NCBI GenBank assembly: GCA_964420325.1
Contig: CAYQSU010000070.1
Span: 1 to 17,200, forward strand
Origin: CAYQSU01 sp964420325
Lineage (GTDB): Bacteria; Pseudomonadota; Alphaproteobacteria; Rhodospirillales; Defluviicoccaceae
Direction of reading: 5' to 3'
DNA: 17,200 bases
Positions within the stretch are counted from its first letter, which is position 1; every line of letters starts with the position of its first letter. The position numbers were made by a program, and so were the translations under genes. Under the pieces are notes generated by a model. The model was not told the origin of the DNA. It ran no database searches and saw nothing but the letters and a program-made list of their open reading frames with translations. This document shows positions 1-9,550 of this stretch, piece after piece.

Positions 1-1859
<1,859 letters not shown>

Positions 1860-1987
1860 GGTGTTCCTCCCTGCGCTCTTCCGGTCCTCGGCGCGCCTCG
1901 CAGTATGCGGGCCCGCCGTCGTCGCTGCAACTCGGCGGCCGCAGGGAGAGCCAGGCAGTCCCGCCCGCATCCGCAGGCGGTAGCCCG
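1860..1987. promoter_or_regulatory. divergent intergenic region between acetoacetyl-CoA synthetase and EamA permease
   Basis: These 128 bases must hold the promoters or leaders of both divergent genes. The synthetase ribosome binding site (AGGGAGGA on minus) is clear. On the plus side, CCGCC at 1961–1965 and GGCGG at 1976–1980 could pair just ahead of the permease ATG and cover its weak Shine–Dalgarno GGCGG. I see no convincing −35/−10 pair for either strand. Confidence 0.4.
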
Positions 1988-2920
1988 ATGCCGGAGGTTT
2001 CGGGCCTCGGCCCTCGTCCCGCCGTCCGCTCCGAAGTCCTTCGCGGCGCCGCCTACATGGTCGCCTCGGCCGCCGCCTTCGCGGTGACGTTCACGCTCGT
2101 CCGCCACGTCACCCGCTCGGTCCACCCGTTCGAGGCCGCCTTCTTCCGCAACCTGTTCGGACTGATCGTCATGCTGCCGTGGCTGTGGCGGGTCGGCCTT
2201 CACAGCCTCGAGACCCGCCGCATCGGCTTCCATCTCCTGCGCGCGGCGAGCGGCCTTTCGGCCATGCTCTGCCTGTTCACGGCGATCAGCCTGATGCCGC
2301 TGGCGGAGGTCACCGCGCTGACCTTCACCGCGCCGATCTTCGCCACCGCGGGCGCCGCCCTTCTCCTCGGCGAGACCGTCCGCATCCGGCGCTGGACGGC
2401 CGTCGTCATCGGCTTCATCGGCACCCTGATCATCTTGCGGCCCGGTGCCGCCGCGATCGCCCCGGGAGCGCTCGCCGCGCTCGCCGCCTCGCTGTTCATG
2501 GCATCGGCCATGTTGTGCATCAAGTCGCTGTCGCGAACGGAGAATCCGGAGCCGATCGTGTTCTACTTCGGGCTCCTGGTGACACCGCTGTCGCTGATCC
2601 CGGCGCTGTTCGTCTGGACCACGCCCGACGCCGCCACCTGGCTCTGGCTCGCCCTGCTCGGCGCCGCCGCCACCCTCGGCCAGATCCTGCTCGTTCGCGC
2701 CTTCGCGTCTGCCGAGGCCTCCGCCGTCCTGCCCTTCGACTTCTCGAAGCTGGTTTTCGTCTCGCTGATCGGCGTCGCCCTGTTCGACGAGGTGCCGGCG
2801 GTCTGGACCTGGGTCGGCGCCTCGATCGTCGTCGCCGCATCGGTCTACATCGCCCACCGCGAGGCCCGAGCCGCGCCGCGGGCGCCGGCCGAATCCCGCG
2901 GCGGCCTCGCCGAAGGCTGA
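1988..2920 (+). CDS. EamA/DMT-superfamily inner-membrane permease
   Basis: A 310-residue drug/metabolite transporter family protein. It has the tandem EamA architecture: two homologous halves (about residues 18–147 and 160–292), each with five hydrophobic helices. Examples of helices are AAYMVASAAAFAVTFTLV, NLFGLIVMLPWLW and GALAALAASLFMASAMLCI. The first half has the usual RNLFGL and ALTFTAPIF signatures, and the second ends with VGASIVVAASVYIAHREA. The ATG at 1988 is preferred to the longer open frame from 1802, because the extra segment overlaps the synthetase coding region and promoter and is not hydrophobic. The closest named relatives that I recognise are EamA or RarD-like exporters of small metabolites; the substrate cannot be read from sequence. 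Lying between two acetoacetyl-CoA genes does not by itself imply a shared function. Confidence 0.9.
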   Translation: MPEVSGLGPRPAVRSEVLRGAAYMVASAAAFAVTFTLVRHVTRSVHPFEAAFFRNLFGLIVMLPWLWRVGLHSLETRRIGFHLLRAASGLSAMLCLFTAISLMPLAEVTALTFTAPIFATAGAALLLGETVRIRRWTAVVIGFIGTLIILRPGAAAIAPGALAALAASLFMASAMLCIKSLSRTENPEPIVFYFGLLVTPLSLIPALFVWTTPDAATWLWLALLGAAATLGQILLVRAFASAEASAVLPFDFSKLVFVSLIGVALFDEVPAVWTWVGASIVVAASVYIAHREARAAPRAPAESRGGLAEG

Positions 2921-2930
2921 CCCCGTTACC

Positions 2931-2958
2931 TTGACAAAGGATGACACCCTCCTTAAAC
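2931..2958 (+). promoter_or_regulatory. candidate sigma-70 promoter for phaB-like gene
   Basis: A perfect TTGACA (2931–2936) lies 11 bases after the permease stop. A weak −10 follows at 16 bp spacing (TTAAAC, 2953–2958). Transcription from here would give a leader of about 160 nt before the reductase ATG. The reductase frame stays open back to an ATG at 2941, but that would place the start codon inside the promoter, so I do not extend the gene. Confidence 0.45.
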
Positions 2959-3123
2959 GAGCCGGCGTGGCTCCGACGCGGGCAGGGGTGGTTCTCAGCC
3001 CGTGCGCACCCCAACAACAGGACAAGCGAGGACGCATCCGGCGACAACGGCGCTTGGCAGCAAAGCAAGCTTCACGGTGGACGCTACCCTGAGGAAGAAC
3101 ACCATGACGAGGAGGAGGACAAC

Positions 3124-3846
3124 ATGGCACGCGTGGCATTGGTGACGGGCGGCACCCGCGGCATCGGGGCGGCCATATCGAAGCGGCTCAAGGCGGACGG
3201 TCACACCGCGGTGGTGTGCGACGTCGTCGACGACCAGCTCAAGGCGTTCCGGGATTCGACCGGAATTCCCGCTTACAACATCAACGTCGCCGACCACGGG
3301 TCGGTCGTGGCCGGGTTCAAGAAGATCGCGGACGAGGTCGGTCCCATCGACATTCTCGTCAACAACGCCGGCATCACCCGCGACGGCCGGATGGTCCGGA
3401 TGACACCCGAGAAGAACTGGGACCCGGTCATCGCCGTCAACCTCACCGGCTGCTTCAACACCTGCAACGTCGCCGCACCCGGCATGACCGAGCGCGGCTG
3501 GGGGCGCATCGTCAACATCAGCTCGATGAACGGCCAGAGAGGCCAGTTCGGCCAGACCAACTACTCGGCGAGCAAGGCCGGCATCATCGGCTTCAGCCGC
3601 TCGGTCGCCCTCGAGCTGGCCCGTGGCGGCGTCACCGTCAACGTCATCTCTCCGGGCTTCATCCTCACCGAGATGACGGCGGTGATGCCCAAGGAGATCC
3701 TCGACGGCGAGGTGCAGAAGATCCCCATGGCGCGGATCGGCCAGCCGGAGGACATCGCCTACGCGGTCTCGTTCCTGGTCTCCGACGAGGCCGGCTGGAT
3801 CACCGGCACGACGCTCTCGGTCAACGGCGGCCAGTTCATGCCGTAG
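3124..3846 (+). CDS. phaB: acetoacetyl-CoA reductase, PhaB-type short-chain dehydrogenase
   Basis: Reduces acetoacetyl-CoA with NADPH to (R)-3-hydroxybutyryl-CoA, the monomer for polyhydroxybutyrate synthesis, in the cytosol. The 240-residue protein is a classical SDR. It has the cofactor motif TGGTRGIG at residues 8–15, NNAG at 80–83, catalytic Ser134, Tyr147 and Lys151 (YSASK), and PGFILTEM after the active site. The N-terminal ALVTGGTRGIGAAIS and the stretch NGQRGQFGQTNYSASKAG are characteristic of PhaB. FabG-like 3-oxoacyl-ACP reductases are the nearest alternative; the NISSMNGQRGQFGQ segment favours PhaB. The ATG at 3124 follows a strong purine-rich site (GAGGAGGA). The preceding in-frame open stretch of 61 codons has no SDR homology that I can see. 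The gene has its own promoter and terminator hairpin, so it is probably monocistronic. Confidence 0.9.
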   Translation: MARVALVTGGTRGIGAAISKRLKADGHTAVVCDVVDDQLKAFRDSTGIPAYNINVADHGSVVAGFKKIADEVGPIDILVNNAGITRDGRMVRMTPEKNWDPVIAVNLTGCFNTCNVAAPGMTERGWGRIVNISSMNGQRGQFGQTNYSASKAGIIGFSRSVALELARGGVTVNVISPGFILTEMTAVMPKEILDGEVQKIPMARIGQPEDIAYAVSFLVSDEAGWITGTTLSVNGGQFMP

Positions 3847-3873
3847 GCCGTCCGGCGACGCTCCGGGGATGGC

Positions 3874-3903
3874 GGGAGGCCACCGCTTAACCGGCGGCCT
3901 CCC
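3874..3903 (+). terminator. terminator-like hairpin after phaB
   Basis: GGGAGGCC (3874–3881) pairs perfectly with GGCCTCCC (3896–3903). CCG and CGG extend the stem inwards past one A·C mismatch, around the loop CTTAAC. It starts 28 nt after the reductase stop. The U-tract is poor (TCGTTCG), as for most hairpins in this GC-rich window. Confidence 0.65.
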
Positions 3904-3973
3904 TCGTTCGGCAGGATCCAAACCCCATCGTCCTGCCATTGGAACGGCGTGGCGCAGGTGATACCGTCAGGAA

Positions 3974-4372
3974 ATGACGCGATCCTTCCGCGACGCTCCG
4001 ACGCTTGACGACATCGAACGGCTGGCCAGCGCCGCGCTGACGACGATTCCTCAACCACTGAGCGAAAAAGCCAAGGACATCGTCATCCGCATCGAGGACT
4101 TCGTCGACGAGGAAACCGAGCGCGACATGGGTCTGGAGAGCCCTTTCGACCTTCTCGGCCTCTACCGCGGCGTCTCTCTCGACCGCAAGAGCGTTGCCGA
4201 CGCCCCCTCGGACCTCGACATGATCTTTCTCTATCGCCGGCCGATCCTCGATTACTGGTGCGAAACGGGCGAGGATCTCTACCGCATCGTTCGCAACGTG
4301 CTGATCCACGAGATCGGCCACCATTTCGGCTTCAGCGACGAGGACATGGACCGGATCGAGTCCCTCGAATGA
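3974..4372 (+). CDS. small zinc metallopeptidase-like protein (Zincin_1 / DUF1025 family)
   Basis: A 132-residue cytosolic protein with a minimal zincin fold. The HEIGHHFGFSDEDMDRIE motif near the C-terminus supplies HEXXH (His112, Glu113, His116) and a downstream acidic residue (Asp122) as candidate third ligand. The middle segment DLLGLYRGVSLDRKS and IFLYRRPILDYW are typical of the family, which is found mainly in alphaproteobacteria and actinobacteria. Peptidase activity has not been established for the group, so the role is inferred from the motif. Its stop overlaps the start of the Lon-family protease as ATGA, so the two are probably translationally coupled and may act in one proteolytic process. 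The only good Shine–Dalgarno-like purines (CAGGAA) abut the ATG with no spacing, so initiation may be unusual. Confidence 0.88.
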   Translation: MTRSFRDAPTLDDIERLASAALTTIPQPLSEKAKDIVIRIEDFVDEETERDMGLESPFDLLGLYRGVSLDRKSVADAPSDLDMIFLYRRPILDYWCETGEDLYRIVRNVLIHEIGHHFGFSDEDMDRIESLE

Positions 4373-6873
4373 ACGATCGTCCCCGGAGGTCCCTCGAGCC
4401 GCTACCGGCCGACGCGCTCCGGAGACTGTGCCCGGTCTCCGACCTTCCCTTCGCGACGACGGCGGAGCTCGAGCCGCAGGAGGATCTCGTCGGCCAGGGG
4501 CGTGCCGCCCAGGCCGTGCGCCTTGCCACCGGCATGAGCCACGGCGGCTACAATCTGTTCGCCCTCGGCCCGACGGGGACCGGCAAGTACCGCTTCGTTC
4601 GGGTGGCGGTCGAGAAGGCCGCCGCGACCTGGCCGGTTCCCGACGACTGGTGCTATGTCAACAACTTCGCCGAGCCGCACCGGCCGCGGGCGCTGAACCT
4701 TCCGGCCGGCAAGGGCCGGCCGTTCCACGATGACATGGAGCACCTCGTCGAGGAGCTGCGCCAGGCCATCCCGGCGGCGTTCGAAAGCGACGAATACCGC
4801 AACCGCAAGACCGTCATTCAGGAGCACTTCAAGGAGCGCCAGGAGGAGGCGTTCAAGGCGCTCCAGGAGCGCGCGAAGGAGCACGAAATCGCGCTCATCC
4901 GCACCCCGCTCGGCCTGGCGCTGGCGCCGATCAAGGACGGCGAGGTCTTGAGCCCCAAGGAGTTCGAGGAGCTGCCGCCCGAGGACAAGCGGCGCCGGCA
5001 GGTTGCATCAGAAGAGCTCCAGGCGGAACTCGAGACCCTCCTCCACCAGATTCCGGCTTGGGAGAAGGAACAGCGGCAGCAGGTGCGCGAGCTCAACCGC
5101 GAGATCACCATGTATGCGGTCGGGCATCTGATCGAGGACCTCAAGGAGCGGTGGTGCGATCATCGGGCCGTCCTCGATCACCTGGAGGCGGTGCGCTCGG
5201 ACGTCATCGACAATGCCGATGACTTCCTGCCCCAGGAGCCGGCGGGCCCCCAGATCGTCTTCGGCTTCGGGCCCCGCCCGGCGCAGCCCGCATCCCAGGC
5301 GTTCCGGCGCTACCAGGTCAACGTCCTCGTCGACCAGACCCGGCGCGACGCGGCCGACGCCGGAACGAGCGGGGCCGGAGGTGCGCCGGTGGTGTACGAG
5401 GATCATCCGACGCAGCCCGCCCTGGTCGGACGGGTCGAGCACATCGCCCAGTTCGGCACGCTCGTCACCGATTTCATGCTGGTCAAGGCCGGCGCCCTGC
5501 ATCGCGCCAACGGCGGCTGCCTGGTCCTCGATGCCCGCAAGGTCCTGACGCAGCCGTTCGCCTGGGAGACGCTCAAGCGGGCGCTGAGATCGAGCCGGAT
5601 CCGCATCGAGTCTCCCGCGGAGTCCCTGGGCTGGTCGACGACGACGACCCTCGAGCCGGCGCCGATCCCGCTCCGGCTCAAGGTCGTCCTGCTTGGCGAG
5701 CCGATGCTCTACTACCTGCTCACCTACTTCGATCCCGAGTTCAAGGAGCTGTTCCGGGTCGCCGCCGATTTCGAAACGCGCATGGACCGGAACGGCGAGA
5801 GCGCGCTGACCTATGCGAGGCTGATCGCCACCTTGATCGCGGACAACCGCCTGCTTCCCTTCGACCGGTCGGCGGTGGCGCGCGTCATCGAGCACGGCTC
5901 CCGTCTCGCCGGCGATGCGGAGAAGCTCTCGACCCACCTCGGCTCCCTCGAGGACCTGGTCAGGGAGGCGGACTTCTGGGCGCGCGAGGACCGGGCGCAA
6001 GCGGTCGGCGCCCCGCACGTCACGCGGGCGATCGACGCCAAGACCTACCGCTCCGACCGGCTGCGCGAACGCATCCAGGAGGAGATCCGGCGGGGGACGC
6101 TGGTGATCCAGACGGACGGCGCCCGGATCGGGCAGATCAACGGCCTCGCCGTGATCCAGCTCGACGATTTCGCCTTCGGCAAGCCCAACCGGATCACCTG
6201 CCGGGTGCGGATGGGCAAGGGCGAGGTGGTCGACATCGAGCGCGAGGTCGCGCTGGGCGGCCCTTTGCACTCGAAGGGCGTGCTCATCCTTTCCTCCTTT
6301 CTCGGCACCCGCTTCGCCGCGGAGCAGCCGCTGTCGCTCGCCGCCAACCTGGTGTTCGAGCAGTCCTACGGCGGTGTCGAGGGCGACAGCGCGTCTTCGG
6401 CCGAGCTCTATGCGCTGATCTCGGCCTTGGCCGATCTGCCCATCCGCCAGTCGCTTGCGGTCACCGGATCGGTCGACCAGCACGGCTGCATCCAGGCGAT
6501 CGGCGGCGTCAACGAGAAGATCGAGGGGTTCTTCGACGTGTGCGCCGCCCGCGGCCTCACCGGCGAAGAGGGCGTCCTGATCCCTCGGGCGAACGTCAAG
6601 CATCTGATGCTTCGGGAGGACGTCGTCGAGGCATGCCGAAACGGCCGCTTCCATGTCTACGCCGTGGAAACCGTCGACCAGGGGATCGCGATCCTCACCG
6701 GCGTGCCGGCGGGCGACGCCGACGAGGCCGGCGACTTTCCGATCGGCACGGTCAACCGGGCCGTGGCCGCCCGCCTCGCCGCCTTCTCGCGCAAGGCCCT
6801 CAAGTTTGCCGCGAAGGCCGAGGAGCAGAAGCCGAAGGGCCCCGACGCCTCGCAACGGGGCGCTCCGGGGTGA
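4369..6873 (+). CDS. Lon-family ATP-dependent serine protease (COG1067/AAA_32 type)
   Basis: An 834-residue predicted cytosolic protease of the Lon-related group that contains E. coli YcbZ, rather than canonical LonA. Order: N-terminal region with nucleotide-binding motif GPTGTGKY (Lys73); a charged, probably coiled-coil insert at about 130–260; the hydrophobic strand NGGCLVLDA at 381–389; an AAA lid; and a C-terminal Lon protease domain from about 570. The catalytic dyad is Ser674 (VEGDSASSAELY) and Lys717 (GGVNEKIEGF). Their spacing of 43 residues is the same as in E. coli Lon (Ser679/Lys722). The Walker A motif has Tyr where Ser/Thr is usual, and the Walker B-like strand ends in Asp-Ala instead of Asp-Glu. 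The start is the ATG overlapping the zincin stop; an upstream in-frame start would read through that gene. The Usp gene begins 5 nt after its stop. Confidence 0.92.
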   Translation: MNDRPRRSLEPLPADALRRLCPVSDLPFATTAELEPQEDLVGQGRAAQAVRLATGMSHGGYNLFALGPTGTGKYRFVRVAVEKAAATWPVPDDWCYVNNFAEPHRPRALNLPAGKGRPFHDDMEHLVEELRQAIPAAFESDEYRNRKTVIQEHFKERQEEAFKALQERAKEHEIALIRTPLGLALAPIKDGEVLSPKEFEELPPEDKRRRQVASEELQAELETLLHQIPAWEKEQRQQVRELNREITMYAVGHLIEDLKERWCDHRAVLDHLEAVRSDVIDNADDFLPQEPAGPQIVFGFGPRPAQPASQAFRRYQVNVLVDQTRRDAADAGTSGAGGAPVVYEDHPTQPALVGRVEHIAQFGTLVTDFMLVKAGALHRANGGCLVLDARKVLTQPFAWETLKRALRSSRIRIESPAESLGWSTTTTLEPAPIPLRLKVVLLGEPMLYYLLTYFDPEFKELFRVAADFETRMDRNGESALTYARLIATLIADNRLLPFDRSAVARVIEHGSRLAGDAEKLSTHLGSLEDLVREADFWAREDRAQAVGAPHVTRAIDAKTYRSDRLRERIQEEIRRGTLVIQTDGARIGQINGLAVIQLDDFAFGKPNRITCRVRMGKGEVVDIEREVALGGPLHSKGVLILSSFLGTRFAAEQPLSLAANLVFEQSYGGVEGDSASSAELYALISALADLPIRQSLAVTGSVDQHGCIQAIGGVNEKIEGFFDVCAARGLTGEEGVLIPRANVKHLMLREDVVEACRNGRFHVYAVETVDQGIAILTGVPAGDADEAGDFPIGTVNRAVAARLAAFSRKALKFAAKAEEQKPKGPDASQRGAPG

Positions 6874-6878
6874 CCCCG

Positions 6879-7742
6879 ATGCCGCGGTCGCCGACCGACG
6901 CGCCGCCCCGCTTTCGGCGGATCCTTTTCGCCCTCGACTCCGCGGCCGAGGATTTCTCGGCGGTGGATTTCGTTTTCGCCCTCGCCGCCCGGCTGCAAGC
7001 CGAGTTGTCCAGCCTGTTCGTCGAAGACATCGATGTGGTGCGCCTGGCCGAGCATCCTGACGTGAGCACGTTCAGCACCGTGTTAGCCACCCACCAGCCG
7101 CTTTCCCCGGACCATCTCAAGCGTGCGCTCAGGATGCAGCTGGTGCGCAGCCGCCAGGCCATCGAGCAGGCGGCCATGCGGCAGCGGATGAAGGCCACCT
7201 TCGAGGTCCGGCAGGGCCGGCTCTCGGCCGAGATCCTGGCCGCCGCCGGCGACGTCGACCTTGTGGTGGTGAGCTGGTCCGAACGCCGCTCCGTGGTCTC
7301 GCGGTTCGCGACGCCGACTCGCGAAGCCGCTCGGAGGTTCCTGGAGACCGCACCTCTGCCGGTGCTCCTGGTGCGTCCCGGCGCTCCGCCGGGCGGACCC
7401 GTCCTCGTCGTCTACGACGGCACCGACGCCGCACGCGAGGCGCTCGCCGCCGCGACCGATCTGGCCGATCGCAACGGCGCCGGGATCGAGGTGGCGCTGC
7501 TCACCGGCAGGCTCCATGAGACGGTCGCCTGGGAACAGGAGATTCGCACCGCGTTCGGCGGCACGGGCCTGCGCTTGAGCTGCGTCCAGATGCCGAAAGC
7601 CTCGGTCGAGGACCTCTGCAGCTGGGCTCGTCAGAGGGCGGCCGCGGCGATGGTCCTTGCCGGAGGTCATGCCCTCCTGGAAGGCGACGGCCTGCGGCGC
7701 CTTCTCGACGGCACCGGATGCTCGATCCTCTTGCTGCGCTGA
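6879..7742 (+). CDS. tandem universal-stress-protein (UspA-fold) protein
   Basis: A 287-residue cytosolic protein with two UspA-like alpha/beta halves. The first (about 12–157) opens with RRILFALDSAAEDFSAVDF and ends LPVLLVRPG; the second (about 160–287) opens with PVLVVYDGTDAAREALAAA and ends CSILLLR. The G-2X-G-9X-G(S/T) ATP-binding motif is not recognisable in the first half (it reads VVVSWSERRSVVSRF there) and is weak in the second, so this is probably a non-ATP-binding Usp. The ATG lies 5 nt after the Lon-family stop; a GTG at 6870 overlapping that stop is an in-frame alternative adding three residues. The gene is the third member of the zincin–protease–Usp operon, which suggests a protein-quality or stress context. 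Its partners are unknown. Confidence 0.82.
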   Translation: MPRSPTDAPPRFRRILFALDSAAEDFSAVDFVFALAARLQAELSSLFVEDIDVVRLAEHPDVSTFSTVLATHQPLSPDHLKRALRMQLVRSRQAIEQAAMRQRMKATFEVRQGRLSAEILAAAGDVDLVVVSWSERRSVVSRFATPTREAARRFLETAPLPVLLVRPGAPPGGPVLVVYDGTDAAREALAAATDLADRNGAGIEVALLTGRLHETVAWEQEIRTAFGGTGLRLSCVQMPKASVEDLCSWARQRAAAAMVLAGGHALLEGDGLRRLLDGTGCSILLLR

Positions 7743-7768
7743 GGCGGCACCGCTGGCGGCCGCGGTCT

Positions 7769-7844
<76 letters not shown>

Positions 7845-7886
7845 GTCCGGACCCGCCCGGTTCCGCGCGTGCCGGGCGGCGGCGCG

Positions 7887-7916
7887 ATAATGGCGCCGCC
7901 CGCTCGGCGGAGTCAA
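7887..7916 (-). promoter_or_regulatory. candidate promoter of tRNA-Ala with GC-rich discriminator
   Basis: On the minus strand, TTGACT (7916–7911) and CATTAT (7892–7887) are separated by 18 bp. They are followed by an all-G/C discriminator (CGCGCCGCC), the arrangement typical of stable-RNA promoters under stringent control. The predicted start is about 35 nt upstream of the tRNA. The same bases form a perfect 8-bp inverted repeat (GGCGGCGC at 7878–7885, GCGCCGCC at 7893–7900) around the −10. Confidence 0.55.
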
Positions 7917-8003
7917 GGTCGGGGCTGCCGCTTTCGCTTGCGCCGGGTTTTGCCCATGGCTACGGTACCGGCCGCTTGACCCTCCCGCGAAGACGGCTTT
8001 CAC

Positions 8004-8309
8004 ATGGATAGCGTTCTCGTGCACAACGTCGTCTGGCTGGTCGACCAGCTGGCCTCCATCTACATCTTCGTCCTGATCGTCGGCGTGGTCTTGAGCTGGC
8101 TGGTCGCCTTCAACGTCGTCAACTCCCGGAACCGCTTCGTCTATATGGTCGGCGATTTCACCCACCGCCTCACCGAGCCGGCGCTGCGCCCGATCCGCAA
8201 CGTCCTGCCCAACCTCGGCGGCATCGACATCTCGCCGATGGTCCTCATCCTGGTCCTCGTCTTCGCGCGAAATCTGCTCTGTGGATATGTCCCTGGCGCG
8301 TGCTCCTGA
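8004..8309 (+). CDS. YggT-family small inner-membrane protein
   Basis: A 101-residue protein with the YggT (PF02325) layout. It has one long hydrophobic segment near the N-terminus (about 10–38, VDQLASIYIFVLIVGVVLSW), then the conserved loop TEPALRPIRNVLPNLGGIDISPM, and a second hydrophobic segment (about 75–96). The proline-rich loop matches the family signature closely. The family has no agreed biochemical role; links to osmotic or membrane homeostasis have been proposed. The ATG at 8004 has only a weak purine stretch upstream. The 159 bases before it are shared with the divergent tRNA-Ala promoter, and I see only a poor plus-strand promoter candidate (TTGCGC at 7938, TACGGT at 7961). Its 3' end overlaps the DUF167 gene, so the pair should be co-translated, followed by folD. 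Confidence 0.9.
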   Translation: MDSVLVHNVVWLVDQLASIYIFVLIVGVVLSWLVAFNVVNSRNRFVYMVGDFTHRLTEPALRPIRNVLPNLGGIDISPMVLILVLVFARNLLCGYVPGACS

Positions 8310-8655
8310 CCGATGCGCTCGCGGCACCCTTGGTGATGTCGAGGCCGGCGGTCTACGCATCCGGCTGCACGTCACGCCGCGGGCGTCGTCGAGCCGCATC
8401 CTCGGCCTGCGCTCGGACGCGGACGGCGCAACGGTGCTCAAGGTTGCGGTGACCGCGCCTGCGGAAGGCGGCAAGGCGAATGCCGCCGTGATCGCCATGC
8501 TGGCGAGGGCCTGGCACATGCCCAAGACGAGCCTCGACATCGCCTCGGGAAAGGGCGATCGCCGCAAGATCCTCCGCGTCTCCGGAGAACCCGCCGCGCT
8601 GGCCGCCCGTCTCGCCGGCTGGGCCGCCGACCACCGTTCGGCGACCGGAACCTGA
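8287..8655 (+). CDS. DUF167 / YggU-family protein
   Basis: A 122-residue protein; the DUF167 (PF02594) core spans about residues 20–110. It contains IRLHVTPRASSSRILGL, KVAVTAPAEGGKANAAV and DIASGKGDRRKILRV, matching the family pattern of VTPxA, APPxxGKAN and G-x-S/x-R-x-K. Molecular function is unknown. The start is uncertain: ATG 8287 is given, GTG 8281 is in frame, and both lie inside the end of the YggT gene (23–29 nt overlap) without a clear ribosome binding site. This suggests translation coupled to YggT. The first 18 or so residues are not part of the conserved domain. folD starts 3 nt after the stop. YggT next to DUF167 is a recurrent pairing in proteobacteria. Confidence 0.88.
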   Translation: MSLARAPDRCARGTLGDVEAGGLRIRLHVTPRASSSRILGLRSDADGATVLKVAVTAPAEGGKANAAVIAMLARAWHMPKTSLDIASGKGDRRKILRVSGEPAALAARLAGWAADHRSATGT

Positions 8656-8658
8656 GGC

Positions 8659-9549
8659 ATGGCGCGCGCCGCCATCATCGACGGCAAGGCGCTGGCCTCG
8701 GAGGTGCGCCGGAAGGTGCGGGATGCCGTGGCGACGCTGCGATCGACCCGTCACCTCACCCCGGGGCTCGCCGTCGTTCTCGTCGGCGACAACCCGGCGA
8801 GCCAGATCTACATCAAGAGCAAGAGCGAGCAGTGCGAGGACGCCGGCATGAGGTCGTTCGTCCACCGGCTGCCCGCCGACATCCGCGAAGACGATCTGTT
8901 GACCCTGATCCACGGCCTCAACGAGCACCCCGACGTCCACGGCATCCTCGTCCAGCTGCCGCTGCCGCCGCACATCCAAGGGCCCGCGGTCCTGGAAGCG
9001 ATCGACCCGGCGAAGGACGTCGACGGCTTCCACATCGTCAACATCGGCCGTCTCGCCATCGGCGCCGCCGGCGCCATGGTGCCGTGCACGCCGGCCGGCT
9101 GCCTGATCATGATCAAGAGCCGGACCCCTGATCTCGTCGGCTTGAAGGCGGTCGTCGTCGGCCGCTCCAACATCGTCGGCAAGCCGATGGCCCAGCTCCT
9201 CCTTGCCGAGAACTGCACCGTCACCGTCACCCACTCGAGGACCCGCGACCTGGCGGCCGAGTGCCGGCAGGCGGACGTGCTGGTCGCCGCCATCGGCCGG
9301 CCGGGCCTCGTCCGGGGCGACTGGATCAAGCCGGGAGCCACCGTCATCGACGTCGGCATCAACCGCATCACCACCGCGGACGGCAGATCGAGGCTGGTCG
9401 GCGACGTCGACTTCGCGGCGGCGGTCGGGGTGGCAGGGGCGATCAGTCCGGTGCCGGGAGGTGTCGGGCCGATGACCGTCGCCTGCCTGTTGCGCAACAC
9501 CCTGCTCGCGGCCTGCCGTCAGCACCGCCTCGATGCCCCCGATCTCTGA
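8659..9549 (+). CDS. folD: bifunctional methylenetetrahydrofolate dehydrogenase/methenyl-THF cyclohydrolase
   Basis: Interconverts 5,10-methylene-, 5,10-methenyl- and 10-formyl-tetrahydrofolate using NADP, supplying one-carbon units for purines and formyl-Met-tRNA in the cytosol. At 296 residues it has the normal FolD length. Visible signatures are YIKSK (Tyr51 and catalytic Lys55, equivalent to Tyr52/Lys56 in E. coli), QLPLPPHI, DPAKDVDGFH, PCTPAG, the NADP-binding VVVGRSNIVGKPMAQLLL, and PVPGGVGPMTVACLLRNT near the C-terminus. Nothing looks degenerate. The ATG follows the DUF167 stop by 3 nt and a GAGG-type purine run inside that gene's end serves as ribosome binding site. It is the third gene of the yggT operon; lepA follows after 93 nt. 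Confidence 0.97.
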   Translation: MARAAIIDGKALASEVRRKVRDAVATLRSTRHLTPGLAVVLVGDNPASQIYIKSKSEQCEDAGMRSFVHRLPADIREDDLLTLIHGLNEHPDVHGILVQLPLPPHIQGPAVLEAIDPAKDVDGFHIVNIGRLAIGAAGAMVPCTPAGCLIMIKSRTPDLVGLKAVVVGRSNIVGKPMAQLLLAENCTVTVTHSRTRDLAAECRQADVLVAAIGRPGLVRGDWIKPGATVIDVGINRITTADGRSRLVGDVDFAAAVGVAGAISPVPGGVGPMTVACLLRNTLLAACRQHRLDAPDL

Positions 9550-9550
9550 G

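Noticed and set aside
2941..3123. 61-residue in-frame N-terminal extension of the PhaB-like reductase
   Set aside because: The ATG at 2941 would sit within the candidate promoter, the residues do not resemble SDR sequence, and a strong ribosome binding site precedes 3124.
5008..6855. 615-codon minus-strand frame opposite the Lon-family protease
   Set aside because: A composition artefact of codon bias on the other strand; no family signature, and the sense frame has a catalytic dyad and a coupled start.
7749..7766. ACCGC/GCGGT hairpin between the Usp gene and tRNA-Ala
   Set aside because: The 5-bp stem with an 8-nt loop and no T-run is what GC-rich DNA gives by chance; not strong enough for a terminator call.
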